From Microbacterium saperdae (lineage in GTDB: Bacteria > Actinomycetota > Actinomycetes > Actinomycetales > Microbacteriaceae), in assembly GCF_006716345.1 (NCBI RefSeq), contig NZ_VFOX01000001.1, positions 1,488,001 through 1,552,000 on the forward strand: DNA of 64,000 nt, given 5' to 3'. The notes under the pieces were generated by a model that ran no database searches, was not told where the DNA came from, and saw only the letters and a program-made list of their open reading frames with translations. The first letter of the stretch is position 1; each line of letters opens with the position of its first letter. Shown here one piece after another: positions 47,372 to 57,028 of this stretch. The position numbers and the translations under genes were made by a program.

Positions 47372-48028
47372 ATGTCCCGCATCATCGTGTTCGGCGGCCA
47401 CGGCCGTATCGCCCTGCTCCTCGCGCCACTTCTGGTGGCACGGGGAGACGAGGTGACGGCGGTCATCCGCAATCCGGCGCACACCGAGGAGGTGGAAGCA
47501 GGCGGAGCGCGGGCGCTCGTGGCCGACGTCGAGCAGATGGATGTCGATGCGATCGCCGAGGTCATCCGCGGTCACGATGCCGTGGTCTGGTCGGCGGGTG
47601 CCGGAGGCGGCTCCCCGGAACGCACCTACGCCGTCGATCGTGATGCGGCGATCCGCTCCATGGACGCCACAGGGCGCGCGGGTGTACGCCGTTACGTCAT
47701 GGTCTCCTGGCTCGGCTCCACGGCCGACCACGGCGTGCCGCCGGAGGATTCCTTCTTCGCCTACGCCGACGCCAAGTGGGCGGCCGACGAGCATCTGCGC
47801 AGCATGTCGCTGGAAGGCACGATCCTCGCTCCCGGGACGCTCACCTTCGACGAGCCGACCGGCAGGATCCAGATCGATCCCGACGGGCGTGGGGCCGTAG
47901 CGCGAGCTGATGTGGCCGCGGTCATCGCCGCGACGCTGGTGGAGCCCTGCACGATCGGACGCACGCTCCGCTTCGGCAATGGAGATGAGACCGCGGCCGA
48001 GCCGATCGCCGACGCTCTCGGCTGCTGA
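47372..48028 (+). CDS. NAD(P)-binding Rossmann-fold protein (atypical SDR)
   Basis: A 218-residue short-chain-dehydrogenase-like protein of the NAD(P)H-binding (SDR_a5) type. The N-terminal IIVFGGHGRIALLLAPLL is the dinucleotide loop. DAVVWSAGAGGGSPERTYAVDRDAAIRSMDA and RRYVMVSWLGS follow the family pattern. These proteins lack a full catalytic tetrad and often have unknown substrates. AGAGGAGGAA precedes the ATG. Confidence 0.87.
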   Translation: MSRIIVFGGHGRIALLLAPLLVARGDEVTAVIRNPAHTEEVEAGGARALVADVEQMDVDAIAEVIRGHDAVVWSAGAGGGSPERTYAVDRDAAIRSMDATGRAGVRRYVMVSWLGSTADHGVPPEDSFFAYADAKWAADEHLRSMSLEGTILAPGTLTFDEPTGRIQIDPDGRGAVARADVAAVIAATLVEPCTIGRTLRFGNGDETAAEPIADALGC

Positions 48029-48061
48029 GCGCGGCACCGATCAGAGGCTGAGCGGCAGATC

Positions 48062-49252
48062 ATGAGAAGACGACGGGGAGCGGTGGTGGCGGGCGTGGTG
48101 CTCGTCGCCCTCGCCGCCGCGTCCACTCCTGCCGCGGCTGCGCAGGATGCTCCGGCGCAGCGGGCGGTGGTCGTTGCGACCGAGGCTCCGGGTGCCGGGC
48201 CTTCCGCGCGCGCGGCCGAGCGGGTGGCGCAGATGAGCACTGCAGAGCAGGCAGCCAGCATCGTCATGGGCCACGTCTCCGGCACGGACCCTGCCGAGCT
48301 GCGCTCCTATATGGAGGGCGGGCTCGGCGGCTTCATCCTGATGGGCGCGAACATCCCCGGTTCCGACATCGAACTGCAGAAGCTCACGGCCGCGCTGACG
48401 ATCGACCCGGCACTCCCGCCGTTGATCGCGGTCGACCAAGAGGGCGGAATCGTCTCCCGGCTGCCCGGCGACGACTACCCGGCATCGACGACACTGAAGA
48501 ACCTGCCCGTCGCCGACAGCACGAGGGCTTTCGCCGCGCGAGGGTCTCTGGTCGCTCGCGCCGGGATCACGGTGAACTTCGGCACCGTGGCAGATGTCAC
48601 CTCCGACCCCGGTTCCTTCATCTACGGGCGTGCGCTCGGAACGGATCCTTCGAGCGCCGCGGCCCGCGTCGCCGCTGCGACGACGGCACAGGAGCAGTTC
48701 CTCGGCTCCACGCTCAAGCATTTCCCCGGTCACGGAGCCGCGCCCGGGGACTCGCACCACGCGATCCCGTCGACGGGTATGACTCTCGAGGAGTGGCGCA
48801 CCTCGGACGCCGTGCCCTTCGTCGCAGGGATCGATGCCGGGGCGTCCCTGCTGATGTTCGGGCACCTGGCCTACACCGCCGTCGATGCGGAACCGGCGTC
48901 GATGTCCTCGACCTGGCACCGGATCGCCCGTGAGGAGATGGGGTTCGAGGGCGTCTCGGTGACCGACGACCTCGGCATGCTGACGTCGTCGGGCGTGCCC
49001 GAGTACGCCGACCCGATCGCCAACGCCGTCACCGCTGTCGCGGCGGGGAACGACCTCGTGCTCATGATCGCCGGCTCGTCGAGGGAGACCGCCGGTCAGA
49101 TGGCCGCAGCGATCGCCGCAGCGGTCGATGCCGGAACGCTGCCTGCTGAGCGCCTCGAAGAAGCGGCCACCCGCGTGATGGCGCTGCGGCTGCAGACCTC
49201 GTCGGCGACTTCCGCCTGGACGGTGTGCCCCGACTGCACGCCGGCGGGCTGA
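48062..49252 (+). CDS. Secreted glycoside hydrolase family 3 (beta-N-acetylhexosaminidase-like)
   Basis: A 396-residue GH3 protein with a cleavable signal peptide (RRRR then a hydrophobic core ending TPAAAA, about residues 1-28). The NagZ-type motif KHFPGHGAAPGDSHH is near residue 219, and the nucleophile Asp is in SVTDDLGM near residue 301. Only the first GH3 domain is present, as in NagZ enzymes. It probably removes GlcNAc from peptidoglycan fragments outside the cell. It ends 4 nt from the convergent gene at 49257. Confidence 0.88.
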   Translation: MRRRRGAVVAGVVLVALAAASTPAAAAQDAPAQRAVVVATEAPGAGPSARAAERVAQMSTAEQAASIVMGHVSGTDPAELRSYMEGGLGGFILMGANIPGSDIELQKLTAALTIDPALPPLIAVDQEGGIVSRLPGDDYPASTTLKNLPVADSTRAFAARGSLVARAGITVNFGTVADVTSDPGSFIYGRALGTDPSSAAARVAAATTAQEQFLGSTLKHFPGHGAAPGDSHHAIPSTGMTLEEWRTSDAVPFVAGIDAGASLLMFGHLAYTAVDAEPASMSSTWHRIAREEMGFEGVSVTDDLGMLTSSGVPEYADPIANAVTAVAAGNDLVLMIAGSSRETAGQMAAAIAAAVDAGTLPAERLEEAATRVMALRLQTSSATSAWTVCPDCTPAG

Positions 49253-49256
49253 GCCG

Positions 49257-50117
49257 TCAAGCGACCCTGACGGAGGTTCCGAGCCATGCCTGCAGGAGCG
49301 CGATGCGCAGAGCAGCGCCGCGGTCGGCGAATCCCCGTTGTCGACGCACGTACTCGGCCTTGCCCTCGGCGGTCTCGATAGGGACCGGGATCACACCCCA
49401 CGGCGCAAGGTCGTAGGGCGCTGCCTCCATGTCGAGCAGGCGGATGTCGCGCGCCAGCTCGAACGCGTCCAACAGCAGCTCTCCGGGGATGAGCGGTCCG
49501 AGCTTCGTCGCCCACTTGTACAGGTCCATCCCGGCGTGCAGGCAGCCGGGCTGCTCGAACAGGGGCTGATCCTCACGGGTCAAGGGAGAGCGGTTGCGCG
49601 GCACAGCTTCCGGGGTGAAGAACCGGAACGCATCGAAATGGGTGCAGCGCAGATCGTGGTTCTCGACCACGGCATCCGTTCCGGCCTGTCCGAGACGGAG
49701 AGGAACCGCATGGCGGAGCTCGTCCGCGCGGTAGACCATCGCCCACTCGTGCAGCCCGAAGCAGCCGAACTGTCCCGGGCGGGATGCCGTGCGGCGGAGC
49801 ATCCGCTCGACGAGTCCCGCGAGGTCGGACTTCTCCGCCGCGAAGGCAGCGGCGTCCGGTACGACGCTGTCTGCGGACCTGCCGGGGGAGTACCAGCGCC
49901 AGGCCGATCGTTCCGGAGCGTTCTCCAGCTCCACGCCGGCGCCCGGGTGCCAGCGCCGCACCTGCGCGGGCTTGTAGCCGTAGTACGTGAAGAGGAAGTC
50001 CCAGACCGGGTGCTTCTCGCCGCGCTGCGACCGTGCGCGGTGGTCCGCAGTGAGCGCATCCGCCCGCTCGTGATGAGCGGCCTCTCGGACGAGCCAGTCG
50101 GCGCGTGTCAGGGCCAT
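49257..50117 (-). CDS. Actinobacterial protein annotated in relatives as 3-methyladenine DNA glycosylase
   Basis: A 286-residue protein with conserved-looking blocks DFLFTYYGYKPAQVRRWHPG, GCFGLHEWAMVY, LRCTHFDAFRFFTPEA and CLHAGMDLYKWATKLGP. From memory this actinobacterial family is often labelled 3-methyladenine DNA glycosylase, but I see no helix-hairpin-helix motif and the activity is unproven. It starts 1 nt after the APP1-type phosphatase gene ends and is the last gene of a three-gene operon. Confidence 0.65.
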   Translation of the reverse strand: MALTRADWLVREAAHHERADALTADHRARSQRGEKHPVWDFLFTYYGYKPAQVRRWHPGAGVELENAPERSAWRWYSPGRSADSVVPDAAAFAAEKSDLAGLVERMLRRTASRPGQFGCFGLHEWAMVYRADELRHAVPLRLGQAGTDAVVENHDLRCTHFDAFRFFTPEAVPRNRSPLTREDQPLFEQPGCLHAGMDLYKWATKLGPLIPGELLLDAFELARDIRLLDMEAAPYDLAPWGVIPVPIETAEGKAEYVRRQRGFADRGAALRIALLQAWLGTSVRVA

Positions 50118-50118
50118 G

Positions 50119-51144
50119 TCAGTGCAGGATGCCGGCCTCGCCGAGCAGATCGCGCAGCCCGGCGCCGTCCTCGGCGCTCACCCAGGGCGCGGTGTCTTCG
50201 GAGTGGGGTTCGCGTCCGGCGCGTCCACCAGCCATGACGGCTTCGGCGGGAAGCAGCCGGCGGATGGCGACGCCGGCGACGGACTCCGGATGCTCGTCCA
50301 TGAACTGCGTGTAGATCGACTCGTCGTGCTGCCCGTCGTCGCCGATCAGCAGCCATTTCACGTCGGGGAACTCCGTGGCCAGGCGGCGCAGGTTCGTGAG
50401 CTTGTGCTCGCGGCCGCTTCGGAACCAGCGATCGTGCGTGGGGCCCCAGTCGGTCAGGAGCATGGAGCCGGCAGGGAACAGATGCCGCCCGAGGAAGCGC
50501 CAGAGCGTGGGAGCGACATTCCATGCGCCCGTGGAGAGGTAGACCATGGGGGCACCCGGGTGCTGGCGGAGCAGTTGATCCAGCAGCACGGCCATGCCGG
50601 GAACGGGGATCCGCGCGTGCTCGTCGAGCACGAAGGAGTTCCAGAAGGCGATGAACGGACGCGGGAGGGCGGTGACCATCACGGTGTCATCGACGTCGGA
50701 CACCACACCGAAGTTCGTGGACTCGGCGACGATGAACGCCCGCGCCTCCACGGGTTCCTGACCTTCGACCGAGATCGTGAACGTCTGCCAGCCGGGTTCC
50801 AGGTCTGCGGCGATCCGGGTGTCGACCACCCCGCCGCGATCGGCGACCACGTGGTGGGTGGTGTCGCCGATGTGCACGTCGACGGCGGCGAAGCTCACGG
50901 GGATGCCGACGAAACTGCGCCAGCCGCGCACGCTGGCCAGTTCACCGTCTTTGTTGCGGCGCTGCGTGGGGACGATCAGCACACGCCCGACCACGCGGAC
51001 CCAGCCAGGGCCCCCGTATCCGGGGAACGGCACGATCGTCGCGGAGCGGCCTCGACGGCGCGCTCGACCTTCGCGCCACACATGGAGGCGGTGCTCAAGA
51101 CGGGCGAACCAGTGGATTCGGGGCGCCGGGGGTGCGGAAGCCAT
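50119..51144 (-). CDS. APP1-type phosphatase domain protein (DUF2183)
   Basis: A 341-residue protein with a HAD-like phosphatidate-phosphatase APP1 catalytic domain. The motif VSDVDDTVMVT (DxDxT, near residue 150) is followed by VYLSTGAWNVAPTL and LLIGDDGQHDESIY. No signal peptide is clear. In fungi APP1 dephosphorylates phosphatidate; the bacterial role is unknown. Lying between a DedA membrane protein and the 49257 gene, it may act on lipids or lipid carriers. Confidence 0.87.
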   Translation of the reverse strand: MASAPPAPRIHWFARLEHRLHVWREGRARRRGRSATIVPFPGYGGPGWVRVVGRVLIVPTQRRNKDGELASVRGWRSFVGIPVSFAAVDVHIGDTTHHVVADRGGVVDTRIAADLEPGWQTFTISVEGQEPVEARAFIVAESTNFGVVSDVDDTVMVTALPRPFIAFWNSFVLDEHARIPVPGMAVLLDQLLRQHPGAPMVYLSTGAWNVAPTLWRFLGRHLFPAGSMLLTDWGPTHDRWFRSGREHKLTNLRRLATEFPDVKWLLIGDDGQHDESIYTQFMDEHPESVAGVAIRRLLPAEAVMAGGRAGREPHSEDTAPWVSAEDGAGLRDLLGEAGILH

Positions 51145-51148
51145 TGCT

Positions 51149-51820
51149 TCAGTCTTTCACGTCGCTCTCGTGTTCCGTGTCGGGTGCGTCCAGATGACGC
51201 GACTCGAGCCGGGTGAGGAGCTTCTTCCCGAGGAAGACCAGCAGCAGGAACAGGGCGATGATGCCGACGAAGATGTAGCCGGCGAAATGCACGCGATCCA
51301 CCAGCTCGCGGAATCCCCCCGCGGCGAGAGACGTCACCGAGACGTAGGCGGTCGCCCACAGCAGGCACGCGGGCGCCGTCCAGGCCAGGAACCGCCGGTA
51401 CGAGTAGCCGCTCATCCCGACGGTCAGAGGCACCAGCGAGTGCAGCACGGGCAGGAAGCGGGAGAGGAAGATGGCGAGGCCGCCGCGGCGTTCTAGATAC
51501 CGCTCGGCCCTGACCCAGTTGTGCTCCCCGATACGGCGCCCCAGCCACGAGACACGGATGCGGGGTCCCAGCCAGCGTCCGAGGACGAAGCCGATGCTCT
51601 CGCCGATCAGCGCACCTATCACCACGGCGATCACCATGAACACACCTTCGAGAGGCGTGGCGACGCCCATCGAGGCGATGATGACGATCGTGTCGCCCGG
51701 GACGATGAGGCCGATGAGCACGCTCGTCTCGAGCAGCACGGCGATGCCGGCGATCAGCGTGCGGGTGACCGGATCGATGGACTGCACGAAGTCGAACATC
51801 CACAGCAGCAGGTCATCCAC
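51149..51820 (-). CDS. DedA family membrane protein
   Basis: A 223-residue integral membrane protein of the DedA/VTT family, implicated in flipping lipids and carrier lipids. The landmarks are GLIVPGDTIVIIASMGV and LSRFLPVLHSLVPLTVGMSGYSYRRFLAW, with an N-terminal hydrophobic helix and three or four more. The GTG start lies 6 nt after TATCCT (leaderless). That -10 faces the -10 of pabB across 17 nt. It overlaps nothing downstream; the phosphatase gene follows 4 nt later. Confidence 0.92.
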   Translation of the reverse strand: MDDLLLWMFDFVQSIDPVTRTLIAGIAVLLETSVLIGLIVPGDTIVIIASMGVATPLEGVFMVIAVVIGALIGESIGFVLGRWLGPRIRVSWLGRRIGEHNWVRAERYLERRGGLAIFLSRFLPVLHSLVPLTVGMSGYSYRRFLAWTAPACLLWATAYVSVTSLAAGGFRELVDRVHFAGYIFVGIIALFLLLVFLGKKLLTRLESRHLDAPDTEHESDVKD

Positions 51821-51826
51821 CCCATG

Positions 51827-51832
51827 AGGATA
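51827..51832 (-). promoter_or_regulatory. -10 box of dedA operon, leaderless start
   Basis: TATCCT on the minus strand, 6 nt before the GTG at 51820. It occupies the place expected for the pabB -35 element. Confidence 0.6.
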
Positions 51833-51849
51833 CGGGAGCGCGACGGTCC

Positions 51850-51855
51850 TAGTCT
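51850..51855 (+). promoter_or_regulatory. -10 box of pabB, leaderless start
   Basis: TAGTCT, 6 nt before the GTG at 51862. It lies where the -35 of the divergent dedA promoter is expected. Confidence 0.6.
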
Positions 51856-51861
51856 GTAAGC

Positions 51862-53178
51862 GTGCCTGAACGTCTGAGCGCCCGTCAGCTCCCCGCCTGG
51901 GTCGAGCCCGTCGCGGTGTTCCGATGGCTGGAAGCGGGCGAACCCGACGTGTTCTGGCTCGATGCGGGAGCGGATGCCCGCACCGGCTGGAGCTTCATCG
52001 GACGGGGGACGGTCGCGGACCTCCCCGCACAGGTGCGGCTCGACGTCGCGCCGTCCGACGCGGCAGCTCCTCCGTTCTCGGGGGGATGGGTCGGTTGGCT
52101 CGACTATGAGAGCGGAGCCCGCGCCGCGGGAGTGCCCGTCGTCGAGAGCGCGACCGACGAAGGAGCATGGCTCCGGGCCACGCACGTCGTGGCGTTCGAC
52201 CACGACGCGGGTCGGACGTGGGTGCTCGCAGAAGCTGACGACCTCGATGACTGGGCGGCCGCAGTGGCGTCGACGCCCGCCGACGTGCTCTCCGTCGTCG
52301 ACGCAGAGCAGGACGCGGCGCCTCTCATCGCCGGGGCCAGGCACGATCCCGACGAGTACGCCGCACTCATCCAACACTGCCGCGCGCTGATCCGAGCGGG
52401 CATCGCCTACCAGCTGTGTCTCACGACGCGCTTCTCCGTACCCGGCAACCACGACCCCCTCGCGGTGTACCTGCGTCTCCGAGCCGCGACGCCTGCGCAT
52501 CACGGCGGATTCGTCCGCATCGGAGGGCGGGCTCTGCTCAGTGCGAGCCCGGAGCAGTTCCTGCAGGCCGAGGGAGGGCTCATCCGTACCCGGCCGATCA
52601 AGGGGACCCGTCCGCGGTCCGCCGATCCCCTGCAGGATGCCGCGCTCGCCGCAGAGCTCGCCGCGAACCCCAAGGAACGCGCAGAGAACGTCATGATCGT
52701 CGACTTGATGCGAAATGACCTCTCGCGGATCTGCGAGCCGGGGACGATCCGGGTCGAGGGGCTCTGGGTGGTCGAGAGCTACCCGGCAGTGCACCAGCTG
52801 GTCAGCACGGTCACCGGAACGGTCGCGGCGGGAACGACCCTCGGCGCAGTGCTGGAGGCGACCTTCCCGGCCGGAAGCATGACGGGAGCGCCGAAGTTGT
52901 CGGCGATGACAAGGCTGCACGACCTCGAGGGAGGTCCGCGCGGCGTCTACGCCGGATGCTTCGGATACGTGGGCGTCGACGGTGCACTCGATCTGGCGAT
53001 GGTGATCCGCAGCATCGTGATCGATGCCGGGGGCGCGGTCATCGGAGCGGGCGGGGGCATCACGTGGGGTTCCGATCCCGCGGCCGAGGTCGCGGAGGTG
53101 GCGACCAAGGCGAGAGCGCCGCTGGCGGCACTCGGCGCTGTCCTGCCGGTGCGCTGGGGTTCCGATATCCTGAACTGA
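51862..53178 (+). CDS. pabB: Chorismate-binding enzyme, aminodeoxychorismate synthase component I
   Basis: A 438-residue member of the anthranilate synthase I / PabB family. It contains the chorismate-binding core with [13 protein letters not shown] near residue 245, [16 protein letters not shown] and [12 protein letters not shown]. The Lys in PIKGT is typical of PabB (4-amino-4-deoxychorismate, folate branch), whereas TrpE usually has Ala there. An amidotransferase partner is not adjacent. The GTG start is leaderless by its -10 spacing. leuS follows 25 nt later. Confidence 0.88.
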   Translation: MPERLSARQLPAWVEPVAVFRWLEAGEPDVFWLDAGADARTGWSFIGRGTVADLPAQVRLDVAPSDAAAPPFSGGWVGWLDYESGARAAGVPVVESATDEGAWLRATHVVAFDHDAGRTWVLAEADDLDDWAAAVASTPADVLSVVDAEQDAAPLIAGARHDPDEYAALIQHCRALIRAGIAYQLCLTTRFSVPGNHDPLAVYLRLRAATPAHHGGFVRIGGRALLSASPEQFLQAEGGLIRTRPIKGTRPRSADPLQDAALAAELAANPKERAENVMIVDLMRNDLSRICEPGTIRVEGLWVVESYPAVHQLVSTVTGTVAAGTTLGAVLEATFPAGSMTGAPKLSAMTRLHDLEGGPRGVYAGCFGYVGVDGALDLAMVIRSIVIDAGGAVIGAGGGITWGSDPAAEVAEVATKARAPLAALGAVLPVRWGSDILN

Positions 53179-53203
53179 TCCCGTTTTTTCCTTCAGATTG
53201 GTC

Positions 53204-55789
53204 GTGTGTTCGTTGTCTGAGAACCTGTCCACAGCTCCTGCCGAGGACGAGTCGTCGTCGGCGCATGCCATCCAGGCCAAATGGCAGAAGTACTGGGCAG
53301 ACAACGAGACCTTCCTCACGGGTGGCGACGACGACACGCGCCCGCGACGCTACGTGCTCGCGATGTTCCCCTACCCCTCGGGCGATCTGCACATGGGGCA
53401 CGCGGAGAACTACCTCTACTCCGACATCGTGGCGCGGTTCTGGCGTCATCGCGGCCACAACGTGCTCAACCCGATCGGGTGGGACTCCTTCGGCCTGCCC
53501 GCGGAGAACGCGGCGATCCGTCGCGGTGCGGACCCGCGCGAGTGGACGTACTCGAACATCGCGCAGCAGAAGGAGGGCTTCCAGTCCTACGGCGTCTCCT
53601 TCGACTGGACGCGGGTGCTGCACACCTCTGACCCGGAGTACTACCGCTGGAACCAGTGGCTGTTCCTGAAGCTGTACGAGCGCGGCCTGGCGTACCGCAA
53701 GAAGAGCCCGGTCAACTGGTGCCCCAATGACCAGACGGTGCTGGCGAACGAGCAGGTCGTCGACGGGCGCTGCGAGCGCTGCGGCGCCGAGGTCGTCAAG
53801 AAGAAGCTCACGCAGTGGTACTTCCGCATCACCGACTACGCGGACCGTCTGCTCGATGACCTGAACCAGCTCGAGGGCTTCTGGCCGCACAAGGTGCTGC
53901 AGATGCAGCGCAACTGGATCGGCCGTTCGATCGGCGCGGATGTCGACTTCGAGATCGAGGGACGTGCCGAGCCGGTGACCGTCTTCTCGACACGTCCCGA
54001 CACCCTTCACGGCGCGACGTTCTTCGTCGTGGCCCCGGACTCCGACCTGGCATCGGAGCTGGCCGCCGACGCGCCTGCCGAGGTGCGACAGCGCTTCCAG
54101 GACTATCTGGCGCAGGTGCAGAAGACGACCGACATCGACCGTCAGGCCACCGACCGCCCGAAGACCGGCGTCTTCCTCGAGCGTTACGCCATCAACCCGG
54201 TCAACGGCGAGAAGCTGCCCGTCTGGGCCGCCGACTACGTGCTGGCCGACTACGGTCACGGCGCGGTCATGGCGGTTCCCGCACACGACCAGCGCGACCT
54301 GGACTTCGCCCGCGCCTTCGACCTCCCGGTCAAGGTCGTGGTCGACACGACCGCTCCGATCACCGGCGCGATGCCTGTGATCGAGGTCGATGAAGAGGGC
54401 GTGCCGATCGACACCGGCGCCGCGCTCGATGAGCAGAACCCGGCATCCACCGGCATCGCCCTGACCGGCGAGGGCCGGATGATCAACTCCGGCGCGCTCA
54501 ACGGCCTCTCCAAGCGCAACGCGATCGCACGTGCGATCGAGCAGTTGGAGTTGCGGGGAACCGGTCGCGCGGCCAAGAACTACCGCCTGCGCGACTGGCT
54601 GATCTCGCGTCAGCGCTTCTGGGGTACGCCGATCCCGATGCTGCATGCCGACGACGGTCGCATCATCCCTGTGCCCGAGGACCAGCTGCCGGTGAAGCTG
54701 CCCAGCGTCGACGGGCTCGACCTGTCGCCCAAGGGCACCTCGCCCCTTGGCGGCGCGGAGAGCTGGGTGCGCACGACCGACCCCGAGACGGGCGATCCGG
54801 TGCTGCGCGACCCCGACACCATGGACACCTTCGTCGACAGCTCGTGGTACTTCCTGCGCTTCCTGTCGCCGAACAGCGACACCGTGGCGTTCGACCCGGC
54901 GCAGGCGGACCGCTGGGCTCCCGTGGACTCTTACATCGGTGGTGTCGAGCATGCGATCCTGCACCTGCTCTACGCACGCTTCATCACCAAGGTGCTCTTC
55001 GACATGGGGCTGATCGACTTCACGGAGCCGTTCTCGAACCTGATCAACCAGGGCATGGTCATCCTCAACGGCACGAAGATGTCGAAGAGCAAGGGCAACC
55101 TGGTGCTGTTCCAGGACGAGCTGGACGCGCACGGTGCGGATGCGCTGCGCGTGGGCCTGGCCTTCGCCGGTCCGGTGGAAGACGACAAGGACTGGGCCGA
55201 CGTCTCGACGACCGGTGCGCAGAAGTTCCTGGCGCGCGCGCTGCGCATCGCCGGAGAGGTCTCCAGCCCGGTCGACGTGGTGTTCGACGGCGGCAACGCC
55301 GCGCTGCGTCGCGCTTCGCACAAGCTGCTGGCCGAAGCGCCGGCACTCGTCGAGCAGACCAAGTTCAACGTGCTGGTCGCGCGCCTCATGGAGCTCGTCA
55401 ACATCACCCGCAAGACGATCGACGGAGAAGCGGGCGCGGGGGATCCTGCGGTGCGTGAAGCCGCCGAGACCGTCGCGGTGATGCTCGACCTCATCGCCCC
55501 GCACACCGCGGAGGAGATGTGGGAGATCCTCGGCCACGAGCCGTCGGTCGGCCTCGTCACCTGGCGCTCCGCTGACCCGGCTCTGCTCGTCGAAGACACG
55601 ATCACGGCCGTGGTGCAGGTGGGCGGCAAGGTCCGGGCGCAGCTCGAGGTTCCGGCACGCATCGGTGAGGCCGAACTCGAGGCTCTGGCCATGGCGGACG
55701 AGCGCGTGATCCGGTCCATCGGCGACCGCGAGATCGTGAAGGTCATCGTGCGCGCACCGAAGATCGTCAGCATCGCCGTCAAGGGCTGA
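53204..55789 (+). CDS. leuS: Leucyl-tRNA synthetase
   Basis: An 861-residue class I synthetase. The HIGH motif is seen as [16 protein letters not shown] near residue 65 and KMSKS as [12 protein letters not shown] near residue 625. The CP1 editing domain lies between them, and [11 protein letters not shown] is typical. The start is uncertain: GTG 53204, TTG 53198 or TTG 53213 (giving LSENLSTAP) are all in frame and none has a good Shine-Dalgarno. No T-box is seen in the 25-nt gap. The bidirectional terminator at 55812-55845 follows. Confidence 0.95.
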   Translation: MCSLSENLSTAPAEDESSSAHAIQAKWQKYWADNETFLTGGDDDTRPRRYVLAMFPYPSGDLHMGHAENYLYSDIVARFWRHRGHNVLNPIGWDSFGLPAENAAIRRGADPREWTYSNIAQQKEGFQSYGVSFDWTRVLHTSDPEYYRWNQWLFLKLYERGLAYRKKSPVNWCPNDQTVLANEQVVDGRCERCGAEVVKKKLTQWYFRITDYADRLLDDLNQLEGFWPHKVLQMQRNWIGRSIGADVDFEIEGRAEPVTVFSTRPDTLHGATFFVVAPDSDLASELAADAPAEVRQRFQDYLAQVQKTTDIDRQATDRPKTGVFLERYAINPVNGEKLPVWAADYVLADYGHGAVMAVPAHDQRDLDFARAFDLPVKVVVDTTAPITGAMPVIEVDEEGVPIDTGAALDEQNPASTGIALTGEGRMINSGALNGLSKRNAIARAIEQLELRGTGRAAKNYRLRDWLISRQRFWGTPIPMLHADDGRIIPVPEDQLPVKLPSVDGLDLSPKGTSPLGGAESWVRTTDPETGDPVLRDPDTMDTFVDSSWYFLRFLSPNSDTVAFDPAQADRWAPVDSYIGGVEHAILHLLYARFITKVLFDMGLIDFTEPFSNLINQGMVILNGTKMSKSKGNLVLFQDELDAHGADALRVGLAFAGPVEDDKDWADVSTTGAQKFLARALRIAGEVSSPVDVVFDGGNAALRRASHKLLAEAPALVEQTKFNVLVARLMELVNITRKTIDGEAGAGDPAVREAAETVAVMLDLIAPHTAEEMWEILGHEPSVGLVTWRSADPALLVEDTITAVVQVGGKVRAQLEVPARIGEAELEALAMADERVIRSIGDREIVKVIVRAPKIVSIAVKG

Positions 55790-55811
55790 ATCCCGCTCTG
55801 ATCTGATCCTG

Positions 55812-55845
55812 CGCCGACCCCGCCACATCGATGGCGGGGTCGGCG
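55812..55845. terminator. Bidirectional terminator between leuS and the lipoprotein gene
   Basis: A perfect 14-bp inverted repeat (55812-55825 / 55832-55845) with a 6-nt loop. A further CTGAT/ATCAG pairing outside (55803-55807 / 55846-55850) is separated by a 4-nt bulge. It lies between the convergent ends at 55789 and 55847. Confidence 0.85.
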
Positions 55846-55846
55846 A

Positions 55847-56845
55847 TCAGGTGATGGGGGTCAGGAGTGTCAGCAGCTCTGCGGGCGCCGTGCGCGCCCG
55901 CATGCTCGGATCGATCAGGCGCGTGCATCCGTCGAGCTCGACCGTCGCGGCGACCTCTCCGCCCGTGTGCTCCAGGTGGACGACGACCACGGCGGTCGCC
56001 GTCGCCGTGCACGAGCGAGCGTCCGCAGGTGCCGTGCGCGCGAGGGCGGTCAGGTCCTGCGCGGCGTCGGCGTCGAGTTCGCGCACGCCGACGAACGTCG
56101 TCGTGTCCGTGCCAGACGTGCTCTGTGCCGACGACTCGGCGGTGTAGTCGCACAGACGTGCGCCCGTGATGGCGTCTGCGTCCGGCCATGCCGGCACGGC
56201 CATCGGGATGAGCGCATCCTCGGGGAGCGGCTTGCTTCCCGATGGCAGCTGCTCGGTCCCGAGGTCGATGTCGTCGAGACCGGCGATGACCAGGAACTGC
56301 GCCTGCGTGTCGCACCCGGCCATGTTCGCGGAGTTCGACTCCACGAGTGCCGTCGGGAAGAAGGTCTCCTCCGCCACGTCCAGGGCCTCGAGCGCCTCGT
56401 CCAGTCCGACGGGTTTGGGGGCGCCGCAGCCGTCGGTCGGAATCGCGACGCGGACAACCGTGCCGTCTTCGCCCTCGATCCAGAGTTCGGGGATCAGGTA
56501 GGCGATCGCGGGGCAGGGGCCCGTCGAGGGGGAATCGCTGGGCTGCGCGAGAGCCGCGAGCACGGGACGAAGATCGCCTTCCCGTCGCTCCAGCAGTGCG
56601 CCCGACCAGGTCCCGTCCGCGTCCTCCTGCGAGGCGTAGGGGTCGCACCGCAGCACGGCGACTGCAGTGAATCCGTCCGGAACCAGACCGGCTTCGGCGT
56701 AGTCGGCCTCGTAGGTCTCGGGACATGCGACCTGGGCGACGGGCGAGGCGTCGATGCGAGGATCGGTGCCGACACCGGGAATCAGTCCGCAGCCGGCGAG
56801 CAGCATCGCACTGCCCAGCAGCGCTGACGCCATGATCCGTCGCAT
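55847..56845 (-). CDS. Putative secreted lipoprotein of unknown function
   Basis: A 332-residue protein. The signal peptide MRRIMASALLGSAMLLAGC ends in a lipobox (LAGC, Cys19). The mature part holds several cysteines (VACPETYEAD, RCDPYAS, GPCPAIAYL, DGCGAPKP, AGCDTQAQF, RLCDYT, RSCTAT, DGCTRLI) that could form disulfides. I recognise no domain. GGGAGGT precedes the ATG. A TACGGT -10 box at 56865-56870 gives a leader of about 15 nt. Confidence 0.8.
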   Translation of the reverse strand: MRRIMASALLGSAMLLAGCGLIPGVGTDPRIDASPVAQVACPETYEADYAEAGLVPDGFTAVAVLRCDPYASQEDADGTWSGALLERREGDLRPVLAALAQPSDSPSTGPCPAIAYLIPELWIEGEDGTVVRVAIPTDGCGAPKPVGLDEALEALDVAEETFFPTALVESNSANMAGCDTQAQFLVIAGLDDIDLGTEQLPSGSKPLPEDALIPMAVPAWPDADAITGARLCDYTAESSAQSTSGTDTTTFVGVRELDADAAQDLTALARTAPADARSCTATATAVVVVHLEHTGGEVAATVELDGCTRLIDPSMRARTAPAELLTLLTPIT

Positions 56846-57016
56846 CGTGCCACCTCCCCTTTCGACCGTAGCCGGGGACGCGATGCGCCGGGCAACGGGG
56901 GCATAACGATCGCCTGCGGCGGAATCGCAGGGGGGACTCCGTCTGCACGCCCGTCGTGCGGTGACGGTTATGCACCGGCTCGGGTGCGGAGGGGAAAGGA
57001 GCTCTTCGGGCGCTCG

Positions 57017-57022
57017 TAGCGT
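57017..57022 (+). promoter_or_regulatory. -10 box of comEA, leaderless start
   Basis: TAGCGT, 6 nt before the ATG at 57029. Confidence 0.6.
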
Positions 57023-57028
57023 GGCCGG

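Noticed and set aside
49253..49256. Search for a terminator between the GH3 gene and the convergent 49257 gene
   Set aside because: The gap is 4 nt and no hairpin is centred there; termination must be inside coding sequence or factor-dependent.
53179..53203. A T-rich gap before leuS examined for a T-box or attenuator
   Set aside because: The gap is only about 25 nt and has no specifier stem or TGGTACC-like sequence.
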